This document shows, one piece after another, positions 8,184 to 15,106 of a stretch of 64,000 nucleotides of DNA. A program made the position numbers and the translations under genes. The notes under the pieces were generated by a model. The model was not told where the DNA came from. It saw only the letters and a list, made by a program, of their open reading frames with translations, and did not search any database. Origin of the DNA: Mucilaginibacter conchicola (lineage in GTDB: Bacteria > Bacteroidota > Bacteroidia > Sphingobacteriales > Sphingobacteriaceae); contig NZ_QWDC01000002.1 in NCBI RefSeq assembly GCF_003432115.1, positions 372,001 to 436,000 on the forward strand, in the 5' to 3' direction. How positions within the stretch are numbered: the first letter of the stretch is position 1; each line of letters begins with the position of its first letter.

Positions 8184-8239
8184 GTAAAATAAGCGCGTCA
8201 TTGCGTAGGCTATACCTCTGATAAATCAAAGTTCAAAAC

Positions 8240-9283
8240 TTAACCATTGAGCTTCACATTCCAGATCTTCTCTGCCTTGCGGCCCACTAACCAAAATGAT
8301 AGCGCCAGTATAGCAAAGAAGATAGTTTTGTTGGTGCTCTCCCAAAAATATTCAAAGTATTTGGTGTAGAGTGATATGATAAGGAAGGTTATGCCAAACT
8401 CCCGGGCAATTACATCCTTTTGTTTTAAGCCATACAGCAGGAACAATCCTGCAACCACAGCCGAGATAATGCCCCAGTAAAACAGGCTTATCTGCTTTAT
8501 CTGCCACCAGCTTTCCAGGCTACCGTAGTTACCGAAGATGCTCAGCAACCATAACGACATAAACAGGTACAGCATGCCTATCACATAGGTAAGATCCCAA
8601 AAGTAATTGAACCATTTTTTGTTTTTAAGCAAGTGGCAGGCACCAACCAGCAACAACCCGAAAGCCACAAAGCGCAGCGGGTAATTCATCCCCAGGAAAT
8701 AGAATGCCCAATTGGTTTGATATCCCGTCTCGGTACCAAACCAGCTACCCAGAGACACCAGTGCAAACAGCCATATCAGTCTTGATTGCATGCGGTAAGC
8801 CAAAAAAGCATACACAATAACGGATACAAGGAAAAGCACCGAGTAATGGCCCGAGCCATGATCAAAAGTTTTGCCCAGGTAAGCAATACAACAGGCAGTA
8901 AAAAACACGCCCAGGAAAATGGTAGCTTCATTAGTAAATACCTGCTCGGGGTGTTGTTTCTCGCGACGGCGGCCGAGGTAGAATAAGCCTACTGCAGCAA
9001 CTGCAGATAACAGGCTGATCACAATATCCGGCGTATCATACAGGTTTTTTATCCAGTTAACAACGGCATCATCCACAATAAACGAGCCTATGGCAATAGC
9101 CCCGCAAAACAGCGCCACCCAAATACTGTACTTAGCCAAACGCATCCAGTCGAAGCCTTTTACATCATAAGATTCGCGCAGGCGGGCAGCCTGTTCCGTA
9201 TCCACCAGGTTTTCTTTCTCCCAATGAGCAATGGTGCTATTCAAAAATTCACTTTCCTGTCTGTCGAGGTTTAGCTTGGCCAT
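8240..9283 (-). CDS. DUF2157-like polytopic membrane protein
   Basis: This 347-residue protein has a cytosolic helical N-terminus of about 50 residues, with a pattern recalling the DUF2157 head (an alternation of helix, LVDTEQAARLRESY and an amphipathic turn). Nine or ten transmembrane helices follow to the end. Aromatic residues are abundant at the membrane borders (WFNYFWDLTY, YFEYFWE). The function of this family is not known to me. It is a single gene, convergent with the LysE-type exporter, with 56 bases between the stops. A family A palindrome lies upstream. The start at 9283 gives a plausible charged N-terminus. Confidence 0.75.
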   Translation of the reverse strand: MAKLNLDRQESEFLNSTIAHWEKENLVDTEQAARLRESYDVKGFDWMRLAKYSIWVALFCGAIAIGSFIVDDAVVNWIKNLYDTPDIVISLLSAVAAVGLFYLGRRREKQHPEQVFTNEATIFLGVFFTACCIAYLGKTFDHGSGHYSVLFLVSVIVYAFLAYRMQSRLIWLFALVSLGSWFGTETGYQTNWAFYFLGMNYPLRFVAFGLLLVGACHLLKNKKWFNYFWDLTYVIGMLYLFMSLWLLSIFGNYGSLESWWQIKQISLFYWGIISAVVAGLFLLYGLKQKDVIAREFGITFLIISLYTKYFEYFWESTNKTIFFAILALSFWLVGRKAEKIWNVKLNG

Positions 9284-9333
9284 GTTGGTATAAAAGTAAT
9301 AATTAAAAAATTAAACTACGTTCAACTTCTCGG

Positions 9334-9421
9334 CGCATCATTGCGAGGAACGAAGCAATCTCCAAACTATACAGGGCGGCTCTGTACAGCAAAGAGATTG
9401 CTTCGTTCCTCGCAATGACGC
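9334..9421. repeat. Family A palindromic repeat, copy 3
   Basis: The arms contain CATTGCGAGGAACGAAGC and its exact reverse complement GCTTCGTTCCTCGCAATG, with a spacer of about 30 bases. It lies between two divergent genes (9283 minus and ribF plus), so it is not limited to 3' ends. Confidence 0.9.
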
Positions 9422-9523
9422 ATTCGTTATTCTCGTTAACGCTGCCAATCCTTTTACATCATGGTTCAGAGCCTCTTCAAAGTAAAATAACCAAAAACCT
9501 TTCGGCAATTTGATTTGTGATTA

Positions 9524-9531
9524 TACCTTTG
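9524..9531 (+). promoter_or_regulatory. ribF: Promoter -7 box (TACCTTTG) for ribF
   Basis: This is an exact match to TAnnTTTG and ends nine bases before the ATG at 9541. It rules out an upstream in-frame start near 9517, because that would lie before the promoter. The leader would be a few bases at most. Confidence 0.65.
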
Positions 9532-9540
9532 CCCGTAGCT

Positions 9541-10491
9541 ATGAAGATCTACCATCATATTGACGATTTTACGCGCGTACCCAACGCTGTGGTTACCATT
9601 GGTACGTTTGATGGGGTGCACATAGGCCACCGCAAGATCATAGCGCACATAAAAGACCTTGCTGCCCGCACCGGCGGCGAAACGGTTATCCTTACCTTCT
9701 TCCCGCATCCGCGGATGATTTTACACCCGGAGGATGAAAGCCTGAAACTGATCAATACCATAAACGAGAAGGCCGAACTACTGGAGCAGTTAGGTGTAGA
9801 CCATTTGATCATTACGCCGTTCTCTCGCGATTTCTCCAACCAAACGGCAGAGGAATACATTCGCGATATCCTTGTAAATAAGATAGGTACCAAAACCATC
9901 GTGATAGGTTACGACCACCGTTTTGGCAAAGACCGCCAGGGTGGTTTGCAGGACCTGCTGCATTTATCGCAACAGTATGGGTTTGACGTGGTAGAGATAC
10001 CCGAGCAGGATATAAATGATGTTGCTATCAGCTCAACCCGTATCCGTACAGCTTTGTTAGAGAATGAGATCCATATAGCTAACGAGTGCCTGGGCTACCC
10101 GTTCTTTATCACCGGCAAGGTAATAAAAGGCGACCAGTTGGGCCGTGAGCTGGGTTATCCTACCGCCAACCTGCTCATCGAAGAAAATTACAAACTAATT
10201 CCTGATGATGGCATTTTTGCCGTGCGTGTAAAAGTGAATGGCCGGCAATACAACGGCATGGCCTACATTGGTCACCGCCCAACCGTTAACGGTATGACGC
10301 GCAACATCGAGGTAAACATTTTTGATTTTAGCAGCGATATCTACAACCAGCAGCTCCGCATGGAGTTTTTGCACTACGTACGAGGTGATATTAAATTCTC
10401 ATCGCTTGATGAGCTGGTGGTGCAGCTTGGAAAAGACAAAGAAGATGTACTTGCCCTGATGGTGATAGACGGGCCACAGTTTGATGCGTGA
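9541..10491 (+). CDS. ribF: Bifunctional riboflavin kinase / FMN adenylyltransferase
   Basis: This 316-residue enzyme makes FMN from riboflavin and then FAD. The N-terminal nucleotidyltransferase domain (about residues 1-180) carries the GTFDGVHIGH motif near residue 20 and the SSTRIR motif near 162. The C-terminal kinase domain (about 185-308) carries the GRELGYPTANL motif with the phosphate-binding PTAN. Length and order are typical of bacterial RibF. I chose ATG 9541 over 9517 because of the -7 box at 9524-9531. It is convergent with truB; in many Bacteroidota truB and ribF are close, so this keeps proximity but with inverted orientation. Confidence 0.96.
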   Translation: MKIYHHIDDFTRVPNAVVTIGTFDGVHIGHRKIIAHIKDLAARTGGETVILTFFPHPRMILHPEDESLKLINTINEKAELLEQLGVDHLIITPFSRDFSNQTAEEYIRDILVNKIGTKTIVIGYDHRFGKDRQGGLQDLLHLSQQYGFDVVEIPEQDINDVAISSTRIRTALLENEIHIANECLGYPFFITGKVIKGDQLGRELGYPTANLLIEENYKLIPDDGIFAVRVKVNGRQYNGMAYIGHRPTVNGMTRNIEVNIFDFSSDIYNQQLRMEFLHYVRGDIKFSSLDELVVQLGKDKEDVLALMVIDGPQFDA

Positions 10492-10499
10492 AGGGCTTT

Positions 10500-10639
10500 T
10501 GTCATTCTGAGCGACAGCGAAGAATCTAACCGCGTTATCTTAACCACGTCATTGCGAGAAGCGTCAGCGACGTGGCAATCCCCGATATGCAAAGCCGCTC
10601 TGTAAGTCGGGGATTGCCACGCTATGCTCGCAATGACTT
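10500..10639. repeat. Repeat cluster: CATTCTGAGCGACAGC fragment plus family A copy 4
   Basis: At 10500-10527 lies a half repeat, TGTCATTCTGAGCGACAGCG, whose reverse complement recurs at 56362-56390. A complete family A palindrome follows at 10545-10639, with arms CACGTCATTGCGAG and CTCGCAATGACTT. The cluster fills the gap between the convergent ends of ribF and truB. Confidence 0.85.
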
Positions 10640-10651
10640 GGGGAGAAGACT

Positions 10652-11356
10652 CTATTCCGCTTTCGGTTCTTTCAACTCCCTTATCTTCCCAACCAGTTCC
10701 ATCACCTCGTGTGCATCCTCTATCTTAAAATTACCACTGCGGGTTCTGCGTAAGCGCGACATATAAGCACCATTATCCAGCGCCTTCCCGAAATCATTTA
10801 CCAATGAGCGTATGTAAGTTCCCTTGCTGCATACTACCCTAAAATCAACCTCGGGCAATTCGATACGGGTGAGTTCAAACTCGTTGATAGTAACCGTACG
10901 GGCTTTTAGTTCCACTTCTTCGCCGCGGCGGGCCTTTTCGTAAAGGCGCTCCCCATCTACTTTAATGGCCGAGTGGGCTGGCGGGTATTGCTGTATCTCG
11001 CCCATGAATTGTGCACAGGCGGCGTAGATCTGTTCGTTAGTAAGATGGTCAACCTCAAACTTCTTTTCGGGTTCGCTCTCCAGATCGTAGGTTGGCGTGG
11101 TTGAGCCAAGCACCATGGTGCCGGTATATTCCTTTTCCTCTGCCTGGAAGGTGTCGATCTGTTTGGTCATTTTACCGGTGCAGATGATGAGCAGGCCGGT
11201 AGCCAGGGGGTCTAAAGTACCGGCATGGCCAACCTTTAATTTAAGCGGCTTAAACGAGTTACGTATTTTGCCTACCACATCAAAGCTGGTCCATTTGTAG
11301 GGTTTGTTAACCAGCAGCAGTTGCCCATCGGCAAAGTCTTGTATAGAATTGAACAT
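10652..11356 (-). CDS. truB: tRNA pseudouridine(55) synthase TruB
   Basis: This 234-residue enzyme makes the universal pseudouridine in the T-loop of tRNAs. The catalytic Asp is in HAGTLDPLATG (Asp at residue 49), and the opening LLVNKPYKWTSFD is the family N-terminal motif. The later SKGTYIRSLVNDFG block is the conserved RNA-binding segment. The protein lacks a long C-terminal PUA domain, as is common in Bacteroidota. An exact -7 box, TACTTTTG at 11405-11412 on the minus strand, precedes it and leaves a leader of about 40 bases. The gene faces away from the alpha/beta hydrolase gene. Confidence 0.96.
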   Translation of the reverse strand: MFNSIQDFADGQLLLVNKPYKWTSFDVVGKIRNSFKPLKLKVGHAGTLDPLATGLLIICTGKMTKQIDTFQAEEKEYTGTMVLGSTTPTYDLESEPEKKFEVDHLTNEQIYAACAQFMGEIQQYPPAHSAIKVDGERLYEKARRGEEVELKARTVTINEFELTRIELPEVDFRVVCSKGTYIRSLVNDFGKALDNGAYMSRLRRTRSGNFKIEDAHEVMELVGKIRELKEPKAE

Positions 11357-11404
11357 TTATCCTTGATAGCCAAAGGCCAATGTGTTTCGGCCTTTATCAG
11401 CGGG

Positions 11405-11412
11405 CAAAAGTA
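11405..11412 (-). promoter_or_regulatory. truB: Promoter -7 box (TACTTTTG) for truB
   Basis: This exact TAnnTTTG match on the minus strand lies 48 bases before the truB ATG. A weaker plus-strand box, TACATTCG at 11427-11434, may serve the divergent hydrolase gene. Confidence 0.5.
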
Positions 11413-11459
11413 CCGAAATTTTGACTTACATTCGCACTAACAAGCAACCCCACATCACA

Positions 11460-12344
11460 ATGAAAAAATTTGCTTATATGCTGGCATCGGCACTTATGCT
11501 GCTAACCGCATCTGCATCACACGCACAAGAAGCACAGGATTTTCGCAAAATGATGGATACCACCCAATATGGCCGTAACAAAGCCGTTGGTAAATATGCT
11601 GATATCCGTGGCATTAAAATGTATTACGAGGTTTATGGCAAAGGCGAACCTCTGCTTATCATTCACGGCAATGGTGGCTCTATCAATAACTTCCTGTTCC
11701 AGATACCTTACTTCGCTAAAAAATACCAGGTGATCCTGGCCGATAGCCGTGCCCAGGGTAAAACCATTGACCATGCCGATTCGCTGAGCTACGAAATGAT
11801 CACCGACGATCTGAACGGCTTGCTGGATCACCTGAAAATTAAAAACGCCAACGTTATTGGCTGGAGCGATGGCGGTATAGAAGGATTATTATTGGCCATG
11901 CGCCATCCCGATAAGGTAAAGAAACTGGCCGTTACCGGTGCCAATCTCCGCCCGGATACCACGGCTGTTGATCCTTTTTTGCAGAAAGCTGTTTTGGCAG
12001 AGAATATTCAAGCAGCCGATTCATTAAAGAAAATGAAGACCGTACCTGCCGGGATGAAGAACCAGTTGAAGGTGATGCACCTGCTATCGTACGAGCCAAA
12101 TATTAAGAACGAGGCATTAAGATCAATAACCTGCCCTGTGCTGGTTATTGGCGGCGACCACGATGTAATTACCACCCGTCATACGCTGGAGATATTTGAG
12201 AACATCCCGAAGGCCTATTTGTGGATACTACCAAACTCGGGCCACTCTACACCGATATTCTACAGGGATATGTTTAACCAGGTGGTAGGCGATTTTCTGG
12301 CGAAGCCTTACCGCTCTATAGAAAAAGAGGGCAGGTTTAATTAA
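11460..12344 (+). CDS. Exported alpha/beta hydrolase
   Basis: This 294-residue protein has a signal peptide ending near ASHAQ (about residue 22). An alpha/beta-hydrolase fold follows, with the oxyanion-hole segment IHGNGGS, the nucleophile elbow GWSDGG (Ser), an acidic residue in GGDHDVI and the catalytic His in NSGHSTP. A cap region lies between about residues 170 and 220. The substrate is not evident; relatives include esterases and peptidases. I chose ATG at 11460 because the upstream extension from 11382 would put the signal peptide inside the protein. It is transcribed alone, divergently from truB. Confidence 0.88.
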   Translation: MKKFAYMLASALMLLTASASHAQEAQDFRKMMDTTQYGRNKAVGKYADIRGIKMYYEVYGKGEPLLIIHGNGGSINNFLFQIPYFAKKYQVILADSRAQGKTIDHADSLSYEMITDDLNGLLDHLKIKNANVIGWSDGGIEGLLLAMRHPDKVKKLAVTGANLRPDTTAVDPFLQKAVLAENIQAADSLKKMKTVPAGMKNQLKVMHLLSYEPNIKNEALRSITCPVLVIGGDHDVITTRHTLEIFENIPKAYLWILPNSGHSTPIFYRDMFNQVVGDFLAKPYRSIEKEGRFN

Positions 12345-12428
12345 GCGTGTAAATACCATGTATTGAGGGTGTATTAACGGTAGATAATAAAGTATAGCAG
12401 GTCGAATTTTATAACAAAAAAGCCTGTT

Positions 12429-13688
12429 ATGAAAACCCCTTACCTTATTGGCCTATTGCTGATGTTGTGCAGTTCAACAACATGGGCACAAACATTAGAA
12501 ATACCTAAAGATAAACTTACCATTCAGAGAAGCGACAAGCCTGAAACGATAGATATATCCATCAACATAAAAAATGTAAAGGCGAAAGAATCTGTTGATA
12601 TAAAGGTGATTGACCTTAATAGCGGCACGGCTCAACGTTCAGAAGATTATGAAATTTTGAGCGCCTCGGTAATAAAAGGTATTGATATAGCACATCTCAA
12701 TTTATTAGTAAAGCCAAGCACTCAGGCGTCCGCAAAAACTATTATTTTAAAATTAGTAGCTGTTAAAGACGGCGAGTTTTTATCTGATCTCAATCCAACC
12801 ATTACACTTGCAAATAAAAAAGGAATCGGCTCTCCTCTCGAGCTAAAAAATATCGACTCAGCGAGGTTTACAATACTTACAGCCGGTAGTTTAAGCTTCT
12901 ATGGCAAGCCTCTTTTTTCTAAATATATTGGCCAATTAGACATACGTTTGCCTCTTTATAAAAAATGGGGTTTGAACGCGGGTGTTTTTACTAAAAGCTT
13001 TTTCGCTGATTCGGTAAATACAGGTACGGGGACTTTTAACATAAAAAAGCCAAATGACACGATCTTTTATGCTCGTAATACTTACTTACGATATGCAAAG
13101 AAAGAGTATAATACAGTAGGCGCTTATTTGAACCCTACTTTAAGTATTGCAAGAAACGATGACAACGAAGCCAGCTTGAGACTGTATTTAACAGGAAGTT
13201 TAGAGGTATTATGGACATCTGTTAAAACAACTTACAATAATTTCGTCCTTACAGATTCAGTCAACGTTAAGTATGATGCATCAGTTACCAGTGATGATGC
13301 ACTTGACGCGAAGAATCCAAGAATTACTCCAAAAAACTCTTTTACAATGGAGCATACCATTACGGGCTATTATGGCATTGGGCCACAACTTATATATCAA
13401 AAAGATAACCTTTTACATTTAAATGTACTGTTACTTACCGGCAATTCTATTACCGGCGGAGACGCAAATTACCGCCCTACTATGGCTAACGCCTCAGAAA
13501 ATCTGAATTTTTATAATAGGATAAACCCCAACAAATTCTTTTATCTGGCCAAAGGTGTGGTAACCGAAAAAGTAACGAAGCTAAACGCCACAATAGGTGT
13601 TGAAGTAAGGGGCTTTTATCCAAATAACGCTGCTTTTACGGCCTATTTGGGTTTCCTTATAGCACCATCTGATTTTTTTAAGAAATAA
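12429..13688 (+). CDS. Exported barrel-like protein with an N-terminal beta domain
   Basis: This 419-residue protein starts with a signal peptide ending TTWAQ (about residue 20). Residues 22-130 look like an Ig/Calx-beta-type repeat, with alternating beta strands and SEDYEI near 75. From about residue 145 to the end there are amphipathic beta strands with aromatic girdle residues, and the chain ends in a segment rich in aromatic residues (FTAYLGFLIAPSDFFKK), which suggests an outer-membrane barrel. I do not recognise a named family. The gene is visibly more A+T-rich than truB or ribF. It stands alone and converges with the DUF4293 gene with a three-base gap. Confidence 0.7.
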   Translation: MKTPYLIGLLLMLCSSTTWAQTLEIPKDKLTIQRSDKPETIDISINIKNVKAKESVDIKVIDLNSGTAQRSEDYEILSASVIKGIDIAHLNLLVKPSTQASAKTIILKLVAVKDGEFLSDLNPTITLANKKGIGSPLELKNIDSARFTILTAGSLSFYGKPLFSKYIGQLDIRLPLYKKWGLNAGVFTKSFFADSVNTGTGTFNIKKPNDTIFYARNTYLRYAKKEYNTVGAYLNPTLSIARNDDNEASLRLYLTGSLEVLWTSVKTTYNNFVLTDSVNVKYDASVTSDDALDAKNPRITPKNSFTMEHTITGYYGIGPQLIYQKDNLLHLNVLLLTGNSITGGDANYRPTMANASENLNFYNRINPNKFFYLAKGVVTEKVTKLNATIGVEVRGFYPNNAAFTAYLGFLIAPSDFFKK

Positions 13689-13691
13689 TAA

Positions 13692-14159
13692 TTAACGTAA
13701 CCTGTCTGCAGATTTTACCAGTTTCTCATCGCGCTGAATAGCTTTAACGGCAAATATCAGCAGGATAATGCTTAACGACGTCAAGAACAGGCCTATACCC
13801 ATATTACGATACTCGAGCGTGATGGGGCCTACAACTTTTTTAACGGTTTGGGCCATCCAGAAGCTGTAACCTATCAGTACCAAAATGGTGCCGTATATCA
13901 ATGCTATCTGCTGTTTGCGATTCCTGAACAGGAAAATGATCACCAGCGGAATTAAACCCACAATAGCGGTAAGCACAGTAAGCGCCACAAATGATTGCAG
14001 GGGCTTATCAACATTGTTCACCTTTTCGGTTACGCCGGTTACGGCAATATCTATCAGCTTGCCATCAACAAAAAGGCCGTGAGCCAGCGGGAAAAGAAAC
14101 AGTGCAAATAACACCAGCGATGCGAACAGTAAGTATATTGATTGGATACGTTGTAACAT
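13692..14159 (-). CDS. DUF4293 family membrane protein
   Basis: This 155-residue protein begins MLQRIQSIYLLFASLVLFALFL and has four transmembrane helices: near residues 9-28, 58-78, 85-104 and 119-139. That matches the Bacteroidota-specific DUF4293 family, whose role is unknown. The family is typically encoded near truA or ABC exporter genes in this phylum, and here it is divergent from truA. An exact -7 box (TATCTTTG at 14182-14189, minus strand) gives a leader of about 15 bases. Confidence 0.88.
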   Translation of the reverse strand: MLQRIQSIYLLFASLVLFALFLFPLAHGLFVDGKLIDIAVTGVTEKVNNVDKPLQSFVALTVLTAIVGLIPLVIIFLFRNRKQQIALIYGTILVLIGYSFWMAQTVKKVVGPITLEYRNMGIGLFLTSLSIILLIFAVKAIQRDEKLVKSADRLR

Positions 14160-14181
14160 ATTTACGATTTTTAAAGGTGCT

Positions 14182-14189
14182 CAAAGATA
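14182..14189 (-). promoter_or_regulatory. Promoter -7 box (TATCTTTG) for the DUF4293 gene
   Basis: This is an exact TAnnTTTG on the minus strand, 22 bases before the start codon at 14159. The divergent truA box lies 35 bases away, so the two promoters share a very short control region that also holds a duplicated ATGGTAAAT word. Confidence 0.6.
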
Positions 14190-14223
14190 GAATGGTAAAT
14201 CGTAAATCTAAAATGGTAAATGC

Positions 14224-14231
14224 TAACTTTG
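14224..14231 (+). promoter_or_regulatory. truA: Promoter -7 box (TAACTTTG) for truA
   Basis: This is an exact TAnnTTTG whose last base is four bases before the GTG start at 14236. Transcription should start at or inside the first codon, which predicts a leaderless mRNA beginning with GTG. Confidence 0.6.
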
Positions 14232-14235
14232 CCCT

Positions 14236-15012
14236 GTGGCAAACACCCAACGCTATTTTATTGAATTAAGTTACGATGGCACCAACTACCACGGCTGGCA
14301 AATACAACCCAATGCCGTTACCGTGCAGGAGCTGTTGAACAAAGCCCTCAGTACCCTGCTGCGCCAACCCATTGAAACGGTAGGCTGCGGACGGACGGAT
14401 ACCAGGGTACATGCCACGCAGTATTTTGTGCATATAGACGCCCCCCAGCCTCCGCCAGCTGGCGGAGGAGCCGAAGACAACGCACTTCAAAAATTCCCCC
14501 TTCAGGGGGTTAGGGGGCTAAATGCCCTGTTACCTTATGACATAGCCGTTCGTCGGATTTTTGCCGTTGATGACGATATGCATGCTCGTTTCAGCGCTAC
14601 GCAGCGCTCTTACGAATACCATATCCATTTTCAGAAAGATCCGTTTCTGTATAACAAATCGTGGTTACTACGCGATATGCCCAACCTGGATCTGATGAAC
14701 CATGCGGCAGCAATTATCATGGAATACTCAGATTTTAGTTGTTTCAGCAAAAGCAATACACAGGTGTTTACTAATAATTGTAAAATTGTAAATGCCCGCT
14801 GGGAGCAAACCCCAAACGGCATTGTATTTAAAATATCTGCCGACCGTTTTTTGCGCAACATGGTACGCGCCATTGTGGGCACGCTAATGATGGTTGGTCG
14901 TGGTGATATAGCACCCGAGGAAGTGCGCAATATTATAGAAAGTAAAAACCGCAGTAATGCAGGTACCAGTGTACCGGCTTGTGGTTTGTATTTAACGGAA
15001 GTGAAATATTAG
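14236..15012 (+). CDS. truA: tRNA pseudouridine(38-40) synthase TruA with an in-frame repeat insertion
   Basis: This 258-residue enzyme modifies uridines 38-40 in tRNA anticodon arms. The catalytic Asp55 lies in GCGRTDTRVHA, the ARFSAT block is near residue 118, and FLRNMVRAIVG is near 211. The start is GTG, supported by homology and by the -7 box just upstream. Residues 69-94 (about 14440-14517) do not look like TruA: they are the translation of an intact G/C-rich palindromic repeat, 78 bases long, so the frame is kept. The insert falls between the strand ending HID and the helix LNALLPYDIAV, a loop region, so the enzyme is probably active. The ABC exporter gene follows after 35 bases. Confidence 0.95.
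   Translation: MANTQRYFIELSYDGTNYHGWQIQPNAVTVQELLNKALSTLLRQPIETVGCGRTDTRVHATQYFVHIDAPQPPPAGGGAEDNALQKFPLQGVRGLNALLPYDIAVRRIFAVDDDMHARFSATQRSYEYHIHFQKDPFLYNKSWLLRDMPNLDLMNHAAAIIMEYSDFSCFSKSNTQVFTNNCKIVNARWEQTPNGIVFKISADRFLRNMVRAIVGTLMMVGRGDIAPEEVRNIIESKNRSNAGTSVPACGLYLTEVKY
14440..14517. repeat. G/C-rich mini-palindrome inserted in truA
   Basis: The insert starts with CCCCCCAGCC, then the perfect palindrome TCCGCCAGCTGGCGGA (14451-14466), then a spacer, then CCCCCTTCAGGGGG and TTAGGGGGCT. The outer blocks are complementary (CCCCCCAGCC against GGTTAGGGGG). The same modules occur alone at 15011-15040, 15091-15106, 58262-58291 and 62672-62765. Length is exactly 26 codons. Confidence 0.85.
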
Positions 15013-15106
15013 CCCCCCAGCCCCCTGAAGGGGGAGTAGAAGATTATATGGCAAAAGAGAAGGATAGTAAAAATAGCGAATCAAAGGTTTCTCCGCCAGC
15101 CGGCGG
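15011..15106. repeat. Mini-palindrome copies at the truA / ABC exporter junction
   Basis: A CCCCCAGCCCCCTGAAGGGGG hairpin starts inside the truA stop codon region (15011-15035). A second module, TCCGCCAGCCGGCGGA (15091-15106), lies within the first 20 codons of the exporter gene and encodes its Pro-Ala-Gly-Gly linker. Confidence 0.75.
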
